From the NCBI GenBank assembly GCA_023623175.1, contig JAMNXU010000039.1:124001-188000 (forward strand): DNA of 64,000 bases, given 5' to 3'. The position numbers and the translations under genes were made by a program. Source of the DNA: Bacillota bacterium. GTDB taxonomy: Bacteria > Bacillota > Clostridia > Acetivibrionales > JAMNXU01. This document shows, in pieces, positions 30,001-40,495 of the stretch; position 1 is the first letter of the stretch; each line of letters starts with the position of its first letter. The notes under the pieces were generated by a model that was not told the origin of the DNA, did no database searches, and was given only the letters and a program-made list of their open reading frames with translations.

Positions 30001-31392
30001 ATGCTGTTTAAAAACCGTGACATGGATATGTGCAACGGTCCGCTGTTCGGGAAAATGTTGATTTTTGCCCTGCCGATCATGGCGATGAATATATTACAGC
30101 TTTTATTTAATGCAGCGGACATGGTGATTGTAGGACAGTTTTCAGGTAAGGAAGCTTTGGCCGCGGTAGGAGCGACGGGCGCGCTCATCAATCTCATCGT
30201 AAACCTGTTCATGGGACTCTCGGTGGGAACAAGCGTTATTGTTGCACAGGATTTGGGTTCAGGCGATTCGGCCGGTGTCAGCAAGTCAGTTCACACGTCA
30301 ATGATAGTCAGCCTTATCAGCGGGCTGTTCGTAATGATAATAGGCCTGGTTTTTTGCAAGCCGCTGCTTATTTTAATGGGAACTCCCGATGATATCCTGG
30401 GACTGTCGGTATTGTACATGAGAATTTACTTCCTTGGCATTCCCGCAAGCATGGTTTATAACTTTGCTGCGGCAATACTGCGCTCAGCCGGCGACAGTCG
30501 CCACCCCATGTATTACCTGGTAGTTTCCGGTGTAGTCAATGTTATTTTAAACCTGTTCTTTGTGGTAGTGCTGAAAATGAGTGTTGATGGCGTGGCGTGG
30601 GCTACGTTTATATCTCAATATTTATCGATGATTTTGATAGTAGCTTGCCTGTTGGGGAGCGAGGGTTCTATACGCCTTGTGCCGGACCGTACACGCATTG
30701 ATACTTACAAATTGAAAAGTATCATAAGAATCGGCTTGCCTGCAGGGCTGCAAAACTTGCTTTTTTCCATTTCAAACGTGCTCATTCAGTCTGCAGTCAA
30801 TTCTTTCGGTTCCGTGATGGTGGCCGCAAGTTCCGCTTCGGGCAATATTGAGAATTTTGTAGGCACGACAATGAACGCCTACTATAATGCTGCCGTGACA
30901 TTTACCGGTCAAAACATGGGAGCGAAGAAATACGACCGTATAGACACAATTGCAAAAATCTGTACTGTATTAATTTTTGCCACGTGGATTGTCCTCGGCG
31001 GCATATTGATGCTTTTCGGAGAGCAACTGCTCAGCATATATACGTCGGAGCCTGAGGTAATCAGGCTGGGTTACATGCGCATGAAAGTCATGATGATTCT
31101 GTACTTCACCTGTGGCACCATGAACGTATTTCCGGGTATAACCCGCGGAATGGGATATTCTGTGCTGCCAATGCTTTGTACGCTCATCGGAGCTTGCCTG
31201 ATGCGAATCGTATGGCTCGCGACGATTTTTACATGGTATCCGACAATTACCGTTCTTTTTGCCTGCTATCCCGTTACATGGGGCCTGGCGGGACTCGGCC
31301 AGGTGGCGAGTTTCTTTTACGCACGCCACCACATTAGAAAAAAGGCCATGGTTAATTCCGAGCAGGCGGGGAATTTGCTGTCAATTACTTAA
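30001..31392 (+). CDS. MATE family efflux transporter
   Basis: 12-TM-like; MDMCNGPLFGKMLIFALPIMAMNILQLLFNAADMVIVGQFSG. Confidence 0.94.
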   Translation: MLFKNRDMDMCNGPLFGKMLIFALPIMAMNILQLLFNAADMVIVGQFSGKEALAAVGATGALINLIVNLFMGLSVGTSVIVAQDLGSGDSAGVSKSVHTSMIVSLISGLFVMIIGLVFCKPLLILMGTPDDILGLSVLYMRIYFLGIPASMVYNFAAAILRSAGDSRHPMYYLVVSGVVNVILNLFFVVVLKMSVDGVAWATFISQYLSMILIVACLLGSEGSIRLVPDRTRIDTYKLKSIIRIGLPAGLQNLLFSISNVLIQSAVNSFGSVMVAASSASGNIENFVGTTMNAYYNAAVTFTGQNMGAKKYDRIDTIAKICTVLIFATWIVLGGILMLFGEQLLSIYTSEPEVIRLGYMRMKVMMILYFTCGTMNVFPGITRGMGYSVLPMLCTLIGACLMRIVWLATIFTWYPTITVLFACYPVTWGLAGLGQVASFFYARHHIRKKAMVNSEQAGNLLSIT

Positions 31393-31439
31393 TTGGCAGT
31401 TGTAGTTAACGCCGGCACGCTCAATTCGAAGCAAAGCAC

Positions 31440-31470
31440 GCCCGTATCAGGTACGGGCTTGTTTATTTTT
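31440..31470 (+). terminator. Rho-independent terminator after MATE gene
   Basis: GCCCGTA TCAGG TACGGGC then T-rich tract. Confidence 0.75.
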
Positions 31471-31566
31471 ATAATGGTATAATATTTCCAACCGTGGCTA
31501 AACTAACAAAAGATAAAACGACAGAAAAGACAACAATAAACCATGTGGAAAAGGAGTCAGGAGAAT

Positions 31567-33006
31567 ATGAAGAAACTGTCATTTGAATACGGCCACGGTG
31601 AAATGGAAGCATATCTTCCGGACAATACCGACGTTTTTATCCCCGGCGAGACAGTGCCGGATCCTCCGTTTCTTCAAAATCCTGAAGAGGAGACAAGAAA
31701 GGCAATTCAAAACCCCATCGGAATGCCTCCGCTGTCCCAGCTTGCCAAAAAAGGCATGAAAGTCACGATTGTATTCCCGGACCGGGTAAAAGGAGGATTT
31801 CAGGCAAATTCCCACAGAAAGGTCGCCATACCTATTATAATTGAAGAACTTTTGAAAGCAGGAGTGGAAAAGAAGGATATCAAGCTCATATGCAGCAACG
31901 GCCTGCACAGGAAGAATACGGACGCGGAAATACGGGCTCTGCTCGGTGACAAGGTTTTCAACGAGTTCTGGTATTCAGGCCAGATTGTCAACCATGACAG
32001 CGAGGACTGGGACAATCTCGTTGACCTTGGCTATGATGAGCTCGGGGACAGGGTAATAATGAACAAAGAGGTGTATGAATCGGATATCGCGGTTCTTGTG
32101 GGACATACCCTCGGCAATCCCTATGGAGGATATTCCGGTGGATACAAGCATTGTGCAACGGGCATAACCCACTGGAGGAGCATAGGTTCACACCACAATC
32201 CCCAGACGATGCATCGCGAAGACTTTACGCCCGTCAGCAATTACAGCCTGATGAGAAGACAGTTTGATGCCATTGGACAGCATATGGAAAAATGCATGGG
32301 CAAGAAATTTTTCACCGTTGATGCGGTGCTTGACACCTATTCAAGGCAAATTGCGGTATTTGCCGGCTATGCGAAGGATATTCAGCCTCTTTCCTGGGAG
32401 ATTGCCGATAAAAGGACCTATGTAAAATGGGCAGACAAGAAATATGATGTCCTTGTATTTGGAATGCCGCAGGCCTTCCATTACGGCAACGGAATGGGAA
32501 CCAATCCGATTCTCATGCTCCAGGCAATATCGGCTCAAATTATAAGGCATAAGAGAGTTTTGAAGGACAACTGCGTGGTAATCTGTTCTTCCATTTGCAA
32601 CGGTTATTTCCACGATGAAGAATTCCCATCCTACAGGGAAATATTTGATCTTTTCCAGAGAGATTACAACAATATCCTTCCCGACCTTGCAAAGTATGGA
32701 GAATATGTTAGCACAAAACAGGAGTATATTGACAAGTATCGCTTTAAATACGGATATCATCCGTTCCACGGATTTTCAATGATCTCCTGCGGCCATATCG
32801 CCGAAATGCACTGCAGCGCAATTTATATCGTAGGAGCACAGGAGCCGGGTTATGCAAGGGCAATGGGAATGAAAACAAGGGCAGCTTTTGAAGAAGCGCT
32901 AAAGGATGCTGAAAAGATAGTGGGCAAAAACCCCAATATCCTCGCGCTTCCGAAAACGTTCAAACTTGCCGCGGTACACCTGTGCATGAAAGACGACAAA
33001 ATATGA
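31567..33006 (+). CDS. LarA/DUF2088-like (lactate racemase domain) protein
   Basis: KLSFEYGHGEMEAYLPDNTDVFIPGE; VTIVFPDRVKGG; LICSNGLHRKNTDAEIRALLG; VGHTLGNPYGGYSGGYKHCATGI. Confidence 0.85.
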   Translation: MKKLSFEYGHGEMEAYLPDNTDVFIPGETVPDPPFLQNPEEETRKAIQNPIGMPPLSQLAKKGMKVTIVFPDRVKGGFQANSHRKVAIPIIIEELLKAGVEKKDIKLICSNGLHRKNTDAEIRALLGDKVFNEFWYSGQIVNHDSEDWDNLVDLGYDELGDRVIMNKEVYESDIAVLVGHTLGNPYGGYSGGYKHCATGITHWRSIGSHHNPQTMHREDFTPVSNYSLMRRQFDAIGQHMEKCMGKKFFTVDAVLDTYSRQIAVFAGYAKDIQPLSWEIADKRTYVKWADKKYDVLVFGMPQAFHYGNGMGTNPILMLQAISAQIIRHKRVLKDNCVVICSSICNGYFHDEEFPSYREIFDLFQRDYNNILPDLAKYGEYVSTKQEYIDKYRFKYGYHPFHGFSMISCGHIAEMHCSAIYIVGAQEPGYARAMGMKTRAAFEEALKDAEKIVGKNPNILALPKTFKLAAVHLCMKDDKI

Positions 33007-33056
33007 AACCGGGTTGTCAAAGCTGATATGAGGCGAAACCAAACAGAAATATTCAA

Positions 33057-33159
33057 AAGACCCTCCCTTGATGTGTACTCGTTGTTTTTGGTATCACGCA
33101 ATCGAACTACTGAGTATAATAATACCAATGAAAAGACAACAGGACCCAGGGAGGGTCTT
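33057..33159 (+). terminator. Long imperfect hairpin followed by T-tract, downstream of the LarA-like gene
   Basis: 12 bp AAGACCCTCCCT/AGGGAGGGTCTT plus internal GTTGT/ACAAC and TTGGTAT/ATACCAA; then ATATTTTT. Confidence 0.6.
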
Positions 33160-33545
33160 ATATTTTTATCCATGATTTCTTAACACAGCCACAAATATAC
33201 AAATTCGCATACATTACCAGCCATGTAATTTTTGTTAATTAAGTCACACAAGTATTATTTTTATGTGATTTTTGCACTATTTTATTTATGCAAAACTTTA
33301 TTAATTTAAATTATTAAGTTCACATAAAACCACATAATTACTCAATTTTAAGCCCCCTCGTTATGTTTTAATTAAGTTTCAAAATGCTTAAATTATCCTG
33401 TTAATTTGATTACATACAGTGCCTGTCACGATTTTAACAAAGGTTTACATAATAAGTTTACAAGAATTATACTTGTACTTGCAGGGCCGATTTAATTGCC
33501 CAGATGCTGCAGAATTGGCCGGTTACAATGATTTTAGCCTCTGAC

Positions 33546-33589
33546 ACTGACCCTGGTCCGTGAAGCTGACCCTTGGTCAGTGAATTTTT
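33546..33589 (+). promoter_or_regulatory. Leader hairpin(s) with T-tract upstream of the phosphatase-superfamily gene
   Basis: CTGACC CTT GGTCAG TGAATTTTT, preceded by a degenerate duplicate CTGACCCTGGTCCGTGAA. Confidence 0.5.
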
Positions 33590-33646
33590 ATCACCTGGCA
33601 TTGTACCCGCCGATTTCACAGTCATATAACCTAAGGAGGCAAAATA

Positions 33647-35611
33647 ATGAGAAAAATTAAAAAGGTGTTGTTTCTCGGACTTGACGCAGCCATGCCGGAC
33701 CTTGTTAAAAAGTTTGCATCCGAGGGCAATTTGCCTAACATGTCAAGGCTCATGGAGCAGGGAATTTTTTCAAGGCTTGAGACGGTATTTCCGCCTCTAA
33801 CCGCGGCTGCCTGGACTGCCATAGTCAGCGGAGCAGGTTCCGGAACTAACGGCGTGCCAAGCCTGATGGTCAAACATGCGGGAGAGGAACTGGATCACTG
33901 GCATACGTCCTTTGACAGGAATGAAGTGCTGTGTGAGACGCTCTGGGAAGTAGCGCACCGCAGCGGACTGAAAACTGCACTGATAAACTGGCCGGTTACA
34001 TTCCCGCTTGGCGGAATTAATGAAAATCAGGGTGTGCAGGTGGCAGGCTCCTTGAATCCGCCGTTCAGGTATTTTTACATGCCGCTTTGGGATGTGGCTT
34101 CAAGTGCGGTATTTTCCGACAGGTTGCTTAACTGCAACCAGGTACCCGGAAGAGCCGTTCAAATCCAGCCACGTCCGGCTGAAGGATGGGTTAATCTTCC
34201 ACACAGCAGGAAACCGGTACTGGAGTTTGAGATCACCGTTCCGCCGACCTACGTGGAAGGCTACAGGATGCACGTGGCCGTTTACGCCACTACTGAAAAA
34301 GGTTATGACAGGGTTTTGATTTCCGAATCAAAGGATGCTTCGAAAGCAGTTACAGATATAACTTTGGGAGATTACGGCCCATGGATTGTTAAAAACTTCA
34401 AGGCAAGGGACAGGCAAAGGGATGGATGTTTCAGGTTCCAGCTATTTGAGCTTTCCGACGATGGAAAACACATTAAACTGTACCAGTCAGCGATAAATAC
34501 CGCGGAAAATTTCTGTGTACCGGAAAGCCTGACGGAAGAGATTAAGAGCGTTGCCGGCAACTACATGGAGGTTGACGACCCGTGGGCGTTTATGGATGGC
34601 TGGATGCCCATGGAGAAATACATTGAACAGCTTGGACTTCATGCCGACTGGTGGGGCAATGCCACAAGGTATGTGCTCGCAAACAAGGAATGGGATATGG
34701 CCTTTTCATGGGTAGGCACCATTGATCATATCGAGCATGTGCTCTACTCGGGAATAGAGCCGCGCGCAAGGGTCTATGACCCTGACAAGGCGGACTGGTG
34801 CATGGAACAGATAAGAACTGCTTATATGCAGGTTGATGAAAACATAGGAAAAATCCTCGAGGTAGTGGACCTGGAAGAGACCCTGGTCATCCTGATTTCG
34901 GATCACGGTATGACCCACCTGGACTGGAACCCCTATGTCAAGGAGCATCTCGCAAGAAACGGCCTTCTTGACTATGTTCTAGATCTGACCACCGATGACC
35001 CGAGCAACCTGAGCATCAACTGGAAAAACACCAAGTGCCATCCGCTCGAGCCCTGCCACGCGCATATTTTTATCAATCTCAAGGGAAGAGATCCCCAGGG
35101 TATAGTTGTGCCGGAGGATTATCACAAGGTGCAGGAAGAGATTATCAGGGCCCTTTACAATATGAAGGATCCCGAGACAGGGGAGAGCATTGCAGTCCTG
35201 GCGCTGAGAAAAGAAGAAGCCGGAACTCTTGGAATATACGAGGGTCCGGGGTATGACCGCGTGGGAGATGTGGTGTATGCGTGGAAACCGGGATATATGT
35301 CCCATCCGTTCATATACAGGTCTGCGATCAAATACAGGGACGGCTCCGAAAGAATCATTGCGAACCCGGAACTCTATGAACCCGCCGTGCTTTGCGGAAA
35401 CTTTACGGGTGTCCATCTTGCTCTGCCGTCGCTGCATGATATGCATGCTGTAATGATTATGGCCGGAGCAGGCGCTACAAGGTATGAACGCAAATTTGCC
35501 GCGAAGATAATTGACGTGGCGCCGACGGTATCAAAACTGATGGGAATAGATGTTCCGAAGGACGCGGAAGGAGGAGTTCTCTATGACGTTATCGACAGAT
35601 TTGAAGATTAA
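33647..35611 (+). CDS. Alkaline-phosphatase-superfamily / type I phosphodiesterase-nucleotide pyrophosphatase-like protein
   Basis: KVLFLGLDAAMPDLVKKFASEGNLPNMSRLMEQG; FPPLTAAAWTAIVSG; LVILISDHGMTHLDW. Confidence 0.87.
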   Translation: MRKIKKVLFLGLDAAMPDLVKKFASEGNLPNMSRLMEQGIFSRLETVFPPLTAAAWTAIVSGAGSGTNGVPSLMVKHAGEELDHWHTSFDRNEVLCETLWEVAHRSGLKTALINWPVTFPLGGINENQGVQVAGSLNPPFRYFYMPLWDVASSAVFSDRLLNCNQVPGRAVQIQPRPAEGWVNLPHSRKPVLEFEITVPPTYVEGYRMHVAVYATTEKGYDRVLISESKDASKAVTDITLGDYGPWIVKNFKARDRQRDGCFRFQLFELSDDGKHIKLYQSAINTAENFCVPESLTEEIKSVAGNYMEVDDPWAFMDGWMPMEKYIEQLGLHADWWGNATRYVLANKEWDMAFSWVGTIDHIEHVLYSGIEPRARVYDPDKADWCMEQIRTAYMQVDENIGKILEVVDLEETLVILISDHGMTHLDWNPYVKEHLARNGLLDYVLDLTTDDPSNLSINWKNTKCHPLEPCHAHIFINLKGRDPQGIVVPEDYHKVQEEIIRALYNMKDPETGESIAVLALRKEEAGTLGIYEGPGYDRVGDVVYAWKPGYMSHPFIYRSAIKYRDGSERIIANPELYEPAVLCGNFTGVHLALPSLHDMHAVMIMAGAGATRYERKFAAKIIDVAPTVSKLMGIDVPKDAEGGVLYDVIDRFED

Positions 35612-36494
35612 AGGGGTAGGCCTGGCGGGAGCAGGGACAATGGGCAAATGCATGATTGACCGCCTTGTCGCCGAAGGTTACAGGGTGGCAGCCTATGACC
35701 CTTTCCCCGCAGCGCAGGAATATGCGAGGGAGAAAGGAGCAACGGTCGTTTCGAGCCCTGCCGGGCTTGCCAAGCAGGCCACGTTGATCCTGATGTCGCT
35801 GCCCGCGCCGAAACAGGTATTTGAAGTTATCGGCGGCGAAAACGGGCTGCTCGAAGCGCTGACAGAGGAACACGTGGTAGTTGACACAAGTACCGTCGAC
35901 CCCGAGACATCGAGAAAGGGAGCGGAGATGGTCGCCGTGAAGGGAGCACAGTATGTAGACGCCCCCATTCTCGGCAGACCAAGCGCGGTCGGAAACTGGC
36001 TGATGCCTGCCGGCGGATCCCAGGAAGCGATAGATTACGCGAAACCGGCCCTGCTGACTTTTGCGAAAAGCGTCGTAAGGGTTGGCGACAATGGCGCAGG
36101 TAATGCCGTCAAGCTTCTGAATCAGCTGATGTTTTCCGTTATTAACGGAGTCAGCGCCGAAGTGATGGCGCTGGCTGAAAAGGTTGGCGTTGACAGGAAA
36201 GTGTTCTATGAAGTTGTAGCCGGCAGCGGAGCTGCGACGGTTAGCGGCCTTTTCAGAGAAACCGGATCAAGAATAGCAGCGGGAAATTACGATAATCCGA
36301 CGTTTACGGTTGAACTTCTTTGCAAGGACGCTTCGCTTGGACTTGAAATGGCAAAAAAAGCCGGAGTGACCCCGCTTATTTCCGGGTTTGTCCAGATGAT
36401 AAACGAGAACGCGAAGGGCAAAGGTTTGGCAAAGAAAGATACCAGCGCCCTGGCGAGGGTTTTCGAGGAATTTTTCTCAAAGTTTGAGGAATAG
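35583..36494 (+). CDS. Beta-hydroxyacid dehydrogenase (3-hydroxyisobutyrate / tartronate semialdehyde reductase family)
   Basis: GVGLAGAGTMGKCMIDRLVAEGY; VVDTSTVDPETSRKGAEM; GDNGAGNAVKLLNQL. Confidence 0.9.
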   Translation: MTLSTDLKIKGVGLAGAGTMGKCMIDRLVAEGYRVAAYDPFPAAQEYAREKGATVVSSPAGLAKQATLILMSLPAPKQVFEVIGGENGLLEALTEEHVVVDTSTVDPETSRKGAEMVAVKGAQYVDAPILGRPSAVGNWLMPAGGSQEAIDYAKPALLTFAKSVVRVGDNGAGNAVKLLNQLMFSVINGVSAEVMALAEKVGVDRKVFYEVVAGSGAATVSGLFRETGSRIAAGNYDNPTFTVELLCKDASLGLEMAKKAGVTPLISGFVQMINENAKGKGLAKKDTSALARVFEEFFSKFEE

Positions 36495-36757
36495 GGTCTT
36501 TTTAACCGGACAGAAAATAATCCGGATACCCTGGTAAGGAGGTGGTGAAGGAATCCTCTGCGGCAGCAGCTATTTCAGAAGCAACCGGAGCGGTTTGCCC
36601 GGCAGCTAAGGACAATGCAGGGGAAACAGCATTATAATAAGCAGCATTGTTCACAAACAAATGATACGGAGAGAAAGTGAAAAACGAAGAAAGAAGAAAA
36701 AAGAAGTCCGGATTAAATGTACTGAATACCTATAAATTCAATGTTGGGAGGAATAAG

Positions 36758-37900
36758 ATGAAAAAGTTAATTGCTGTTATTCTGGTATTGGTTATGGCAA
36801 TGGCGGTTCTGGCCGGATGCAGCGGCAGGAAGGAGACTGGGAAAGGAGATTATACAAGGCTGACTGATGTTGAAACAACCTTCGGGCTCCAGCCCTTTGC
36901 CAAGAAGCAGACACTGCGCATAGGATTCTTCACGGGTTCGCCCCTGTCCTATCCGTTCCTGTTTGCTGACAAACTGGGTTATTTTGATGAGCTGAACATT
37001 GAAATTGAATACGTTCCCTTTACAAATGGCCCCGGAATGCTCGAAGCCAATGCCGAGTGGGATATCGGAAGCATGGGCCTCGGCGGTCTGGCTGCCGCTA
37101 TGAAGGGTTACGGATTCAAGATAATCGACATTACGGACTACGAAGAGAACCTTGCGCTGTTTGCACGCCCCGGCAGCGCTCTTGCAAAGGATCCTGCAAA
37201 TCCTGAAAACTGGAAGGGCACAACCTGGATTTATCCTGCAGGAACAACCGCGCAGGCCACATTGGTGACGGCTCTGAAGAAAGTCGGGCTTGACCTCAAG
37301 GATATCAAGTCCACAAACATGGACGTTGCCAATGCTCTTACAGGATTTAAGGGTGGCACCGGCGACGGTCTTGCCGTATGGAACGCGATTGCATTCAAGG
37401 CCGAGGACGAAGGCTTTGTAAGAATAGGCGATTCAGGATCCCTTGGTTTCAAGGCTCCGTGCGGAACGGTTGTATCTCCTGAAACCCTCGAAGAAAAGAG
37501 AGCACTGATTGAAACGGCTGTGGCAGTGTTCCACTTCACCGTTGACTGGGTGAAAGAAAACAGGGAACAGGCAGCAGAATGGTACCTCGAAGACTGCCTC
37601 AACGAAGGAATGAACATTGACGAAAGCATTGCAACCAGGGCTATTGACTGGTACAGGGGACCGACAATGGAAGAATACTTCGAGCTGTATACAAAGACGT
37701 CCCCCGACGATGCAGGACTTTACACCAAGAGGGAACTGCTGCAGGCTGAAAAGGACATTCTCGTAGGACTTGATTTCTTCATTTCACAGGGTAACTACAC
37801 CAACGAGCAGAGGGCCCAGTTCCTTGATGAAAAACTCATTGATCCCAGTGTCGCAATGGGTGTCAAGGAAATGCTCGATGAGCTGGAAATAGAATATTAA
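36758..37900 (+). CDS. ABC transporter substrate-binding lipoprotein (SsuA/NMT1-like)
   Basis: MKKLIAVILVLVMAMAVLAGCSG lipobox; LRIGFFTGSPLSYPFLFADKLGYFDELNIEIEYVPF; SD GGGAGG. Confidence 0.9.
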   Translation: MKKLIAVILVLVMAMAVLAGCSGRKETGKGDYTRLTDVETTFGLQPFAKKQTLRIGFFTGSPLSYPFLFADKLGYFDELNIEIEYVPFTNGPGMLEANAEWDIGSMGLGGLAAAMKGYGFKIIDITDYEENLALFARPGSALAKDPANPENWKGTTWIYPAGTTAQATLVTALKKVGLDLKDIKSTNMDVANALTGFKGGTGDGLAVWNAIAFKAEDEGFVRIGDSGSLGFKAPCGTVVSPETLEEKRALIETAVAVFHFTVDWVKENREQAAEWYLEDCLNEGMNIDESIATRAIDWYRGPTMEEYFELYTKTSPDDAGLYTKRELLQAEKDILVGLDFFISQGNYTNEQRAQFLDEKLIDPSVAMGVKEMLDELEIEY

Positions 37901-38000
37901 GTTTCTAAAAAGAAATTAGACTCTTCAAAGAAATGCATGAACTCATTCAGGAACTCATTCAGGGAAAAAAACCTGTTTAATAATGAGAGCCTGTTGATGT

Positions 38001-38037
38001 CTGGCTTCCTCCCGCCGTGTCGCGCGGGGGAAGCCAG
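38001..38037 (+). promoter_or_regulatory. Intercistronic stem-loop between SBP and permease genes
   Basis: CTGGCTTCC(T)CCCGC...GCGGGGGAAGCCAG, no T-tract. Confidence 0.75.
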
Positions 38038-38086
38038 GCCATAACTTTATAAACGTTTAATTTACTTTTGAAGGTGGGAGCAAAAG

Positions 38087-38929
38087 GTGGCACAGAATAC
38101 AAAAACCAGATCCAATCAAAACAATGAACGGATTGCTCTGATTCAAAAGCAGAGGAAGAGGACGCAGGTTCAAAACACTATGCTGGCGGCCTCCGGGATA
38201 CTGGGATTTATTCTCATATGGCAGATTGCGGCTGTAAGCGGCCTTGTCAACAGCAGGTACATTGCTAAGCCGCTGGAGATAGTCAATCTCTTTATTGTCA
38301 AGCTGACGGATCCCAATCCCGACGGTGCAGTTCTCGGAGTCAACGTAATGTCGAGCCTTGCGGTTTCTCTTTCCGGTTTTGGACTGGCAGTGCTTATCGG
38401 AGTGCCTCTCGGGCTGTTCATGGGATGGTACAGGGGTTTTGACAGTTTCATGAGACCCATATTTGAAATTATCAGACCTATACCTCCCGTATCATGGATA
38501 CCGCTGACGATAGTCTGGCTTGGGATAGGACTCAAAGCTAAGGCGATTATAGTTTTTTTCGCGGCATTCGTACCGTGCCTGATCAATTCCTACACGGGCA
38601 TAAAACAGACCAGCGAGGTTTTGATAAATGTGGCCAAAACCTGCGGAGCATCCAATTTTACAATTTTCAGAAAAGTAGGTATACCCTCGGCGATGACGCT
38701 CACTTTTGCAGGAATAAAGGTTGCAATAGGAAATGCCTGGGCTACGCTCGTCGCTGCGGAAATGCTCGCGGCCTCAAGCGGTCTCGGATACATGATCCTT
38801 ATGGGCAGGCAGTTCGGGCGTGTTGACCTTGTTATTCTCGGAATAGTTGTAATCGGCGCTATAGGCTTGGTTATATCGAAACTTATAGACATGCTTGAAA
38901 ATAAAGTATTGGGGTGGAAGAAACTATGA
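38087..38929 (+). CDS. ABC transporter permease (SsuC/TauC-like), subunit 1
   Basis: BPD_transp_1 motifs: AKTCGASNFTIFRKVGIPSAMTLTFAGIKVAIGNAWATLVAAEM; GTG start. Confidence 0.92.
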   Translation: MAQNTKTRSNQNNERIALIQKQRKRTQVQNTMLAASGILGFILIWQIAAVSGLVNSRYIAKPLEIVNLFIVKLTDPNPDGAVLGVNVMSSLAVSLSGFGLAVLIGVPLGLFMGWYRGFDSFMRPIFEIIRPIPPVSWIPLTIVWLGIGLKAKAIIVFFAAFVPCLINSYTGIKQTSEVLINVAKTCGASNFTIFRKVGIPSAMTLTFAGIKVAIGNAWATLVAAEMLAASSGLGYMILMGRQFGRVDLVILGIVVIGAIGLVISKLIDMLENKVLGWKKL

Positions 38930-39738
38930 GCAGAGTAAAAACAGCAGCCATGAGTTCGTCCGAGAGAAAAGCCTACTACCTGAACCGGCTCTATATGATA
39001 CTGCCCGTTATTTCGGTTCTGCTTCTTTTATTGCTTTGGACCACCGCGTCGCTCAACTCGGATTTTCCTTCGCCGGTGGAAACCTGGAACAGGCTGATTG
39101 AGTTGTTTGAAAGGCCGATCAAGAACAAGACCATTATCGGTCATACCCTGGCAAGTTTGACGAGAGTTTTCCTGGCCCTCGCGTTTAACTGGACCTTCGG
39201 TATTGCCTTTGGTATTCTTATCGGCTGGAACAAGAAATGCAGGGCATTGTTTACGCCGCTGTTCAACGCTTTCAGGGCTGTCCCGCCTCTTGCTTGGATT
39301 CCGCTGATTACGATGTGGTTTGGAATCGGCGAGTTCCCAAAAGCGTTGACCGTTATTATCGGATCAATAGCGGCGGTGGTTGTTAACACCCAGGCAGGCC
39401 TCAGCAATGTACAGCAGATTTACCTCGACGTCGGAACAATGTTTAACGCCAATGTAAGGCAGAAATTATTCCAGATAGCCATTCCGTCGGCTCTTGACGC
39501 AATTTTTGCCGGAGTCAGAACATCAACGAGTGCGGCATGGATGGTCGTGCTTGCCGCTGAAATGCTTGGCGCCAAGTCCGGCGTTGGATTCCTTATTACC
39601 AGAGGCATGGATTCGATGGATATGCCGCTTGTGCTCATGTCGATGGCAGTCATCGGTATAGTCGGCGCAATGCTCGCCGTGGTTACACAATTTGCAGAAA
39701 GGTTGATATGCCCATGGACAAGAAAAAGGTCAAATTGA
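38926..39738 (+). CDS. ABC transporter permease (SsuC/TauC-like), subunit 2
   Basis: [48 protein letters not shown]. Confidence 0.92.
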   Translation: MSRVKTAAMSSSERKAYYLNRLYMILPVISVLLLLLLWTTASLNSDFPSPVETWNRLIELFERPIKNKTIIGHTLASLTRVFLALAFNWTFGIAFGILIGWNKKCRALFTPLFNAFRAVPPLAWIPLITMWFGIGEFPKALTVIIGSIAAVVVNTQAGLSNVQQIYLDVGTMFNANVRQKLFQIAIPSALDAIFAGVRTSTSAAWMVVLAAEMLGAKSGVGFLITRGMDSMDMPLVLMSMAVIGIVGAMLAVVTQFAERLICPWTRKRSN

Positions 39739-40475
39739 GACTTGAAAATATTTCCCAGAGCTATGTGGTGAATAACGAGGTTCGTGACGCTGTCTCAAAT
39801 GTTTCGATTGATGTCTATGACAACGAATTCCTGGTTATTCTCGGCCCGGGCCATTGTGGCAAAAGCGTGCTTCTGAACATTATCGGCGGTTTGGAAAAAC
39901 CCGTTGAAGGCAACAAGTACATTGACGGTGTGAAATTCACCGGGAGCGACAAGCGAATAGGCATGGTGTTCCAGAGACTTGCGCTCATGCCGTGGAAAAC
40001 CGTTATGGGCAACGTGGAGTTCGGACCAAGGCTTGCAGGTGTGGATAAAGCCACGAGGAGGAAAATTGCCCAGAAATATATTGATCTGGTTGGACTTAAG
40101 GGATTTGAGAAAGCATATCCGCACCAGCTCTCCGGGGGTATGAAGCAGAGGGTAGGAATAGCCAGGGCTTACGCCAACAGCCCTGAAATTTTGCTGATGG
40201 ACGAACCCTTCGGCCAGCTCGACGCCCAGACCCGCATAGTCATGGAGGAAGAAATTCAGCGAATCTGGCAGCAGGAGAAAAGAACCATTATATTTGTTAC
40301 TAACAATATTGAAGAAGCGGTTTATCTTGGTGACAGAATTATCCTTTTGAGCAAGTGTCCCGCAAGGGTTAAGCAAATATATGAAATAAACCTGCCAAGA
40401 CCCCGTAACACAATGGATCCTGAATTTTTGAGGATTCGCAGGGAAGTATCGGAAAACACCGACCTGGCGCTATAG
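39714..40475 (+). CDS. ABC transporter ATP-binding protein 1 (canonical LSGG, H-loop His replaced by Asn)
   Basis: Walker [41 protein letters not shown]. Confidence 0.93.
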   Translation: MDKKKVKLRLENISQSYVVNNEVRDAVSNVSIDVYDNEFLVILGPGHCGKSVLLNIIGGLEKPVEGNKYIDGVKFTGSDKRIGMVFQRLALMPWKTVMGNVEFGPRLAGVDKATRRKIAQKYIDLVGLKGFEKAYPHQLSGGMKQRVGIARAYANSPEILLMDEPFGQLDAQTRIVMEEEIQRIWQQEKRTIIFVTNNIEEAVYLGDRIILLSKCPARVKQIYEINLPRPRNTMDPEFLRIRREVSENTDLAL

Positions 40476-40495
40476 TAAAGGGGGAGAAATGGAAA

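Noticed and set aside
36541-36640. Cobalamin-riboswitch-like GGTGAAGGAATC and a 30-codon ORF (VKESSAAAAISEATGAVCPAAKDNAGETAL)
   Set aside because: B12-box and the remaining aptamer motifs are not recognisable; the ORF start is only ~2 nt from the GGAGG, too close for convincing initiation
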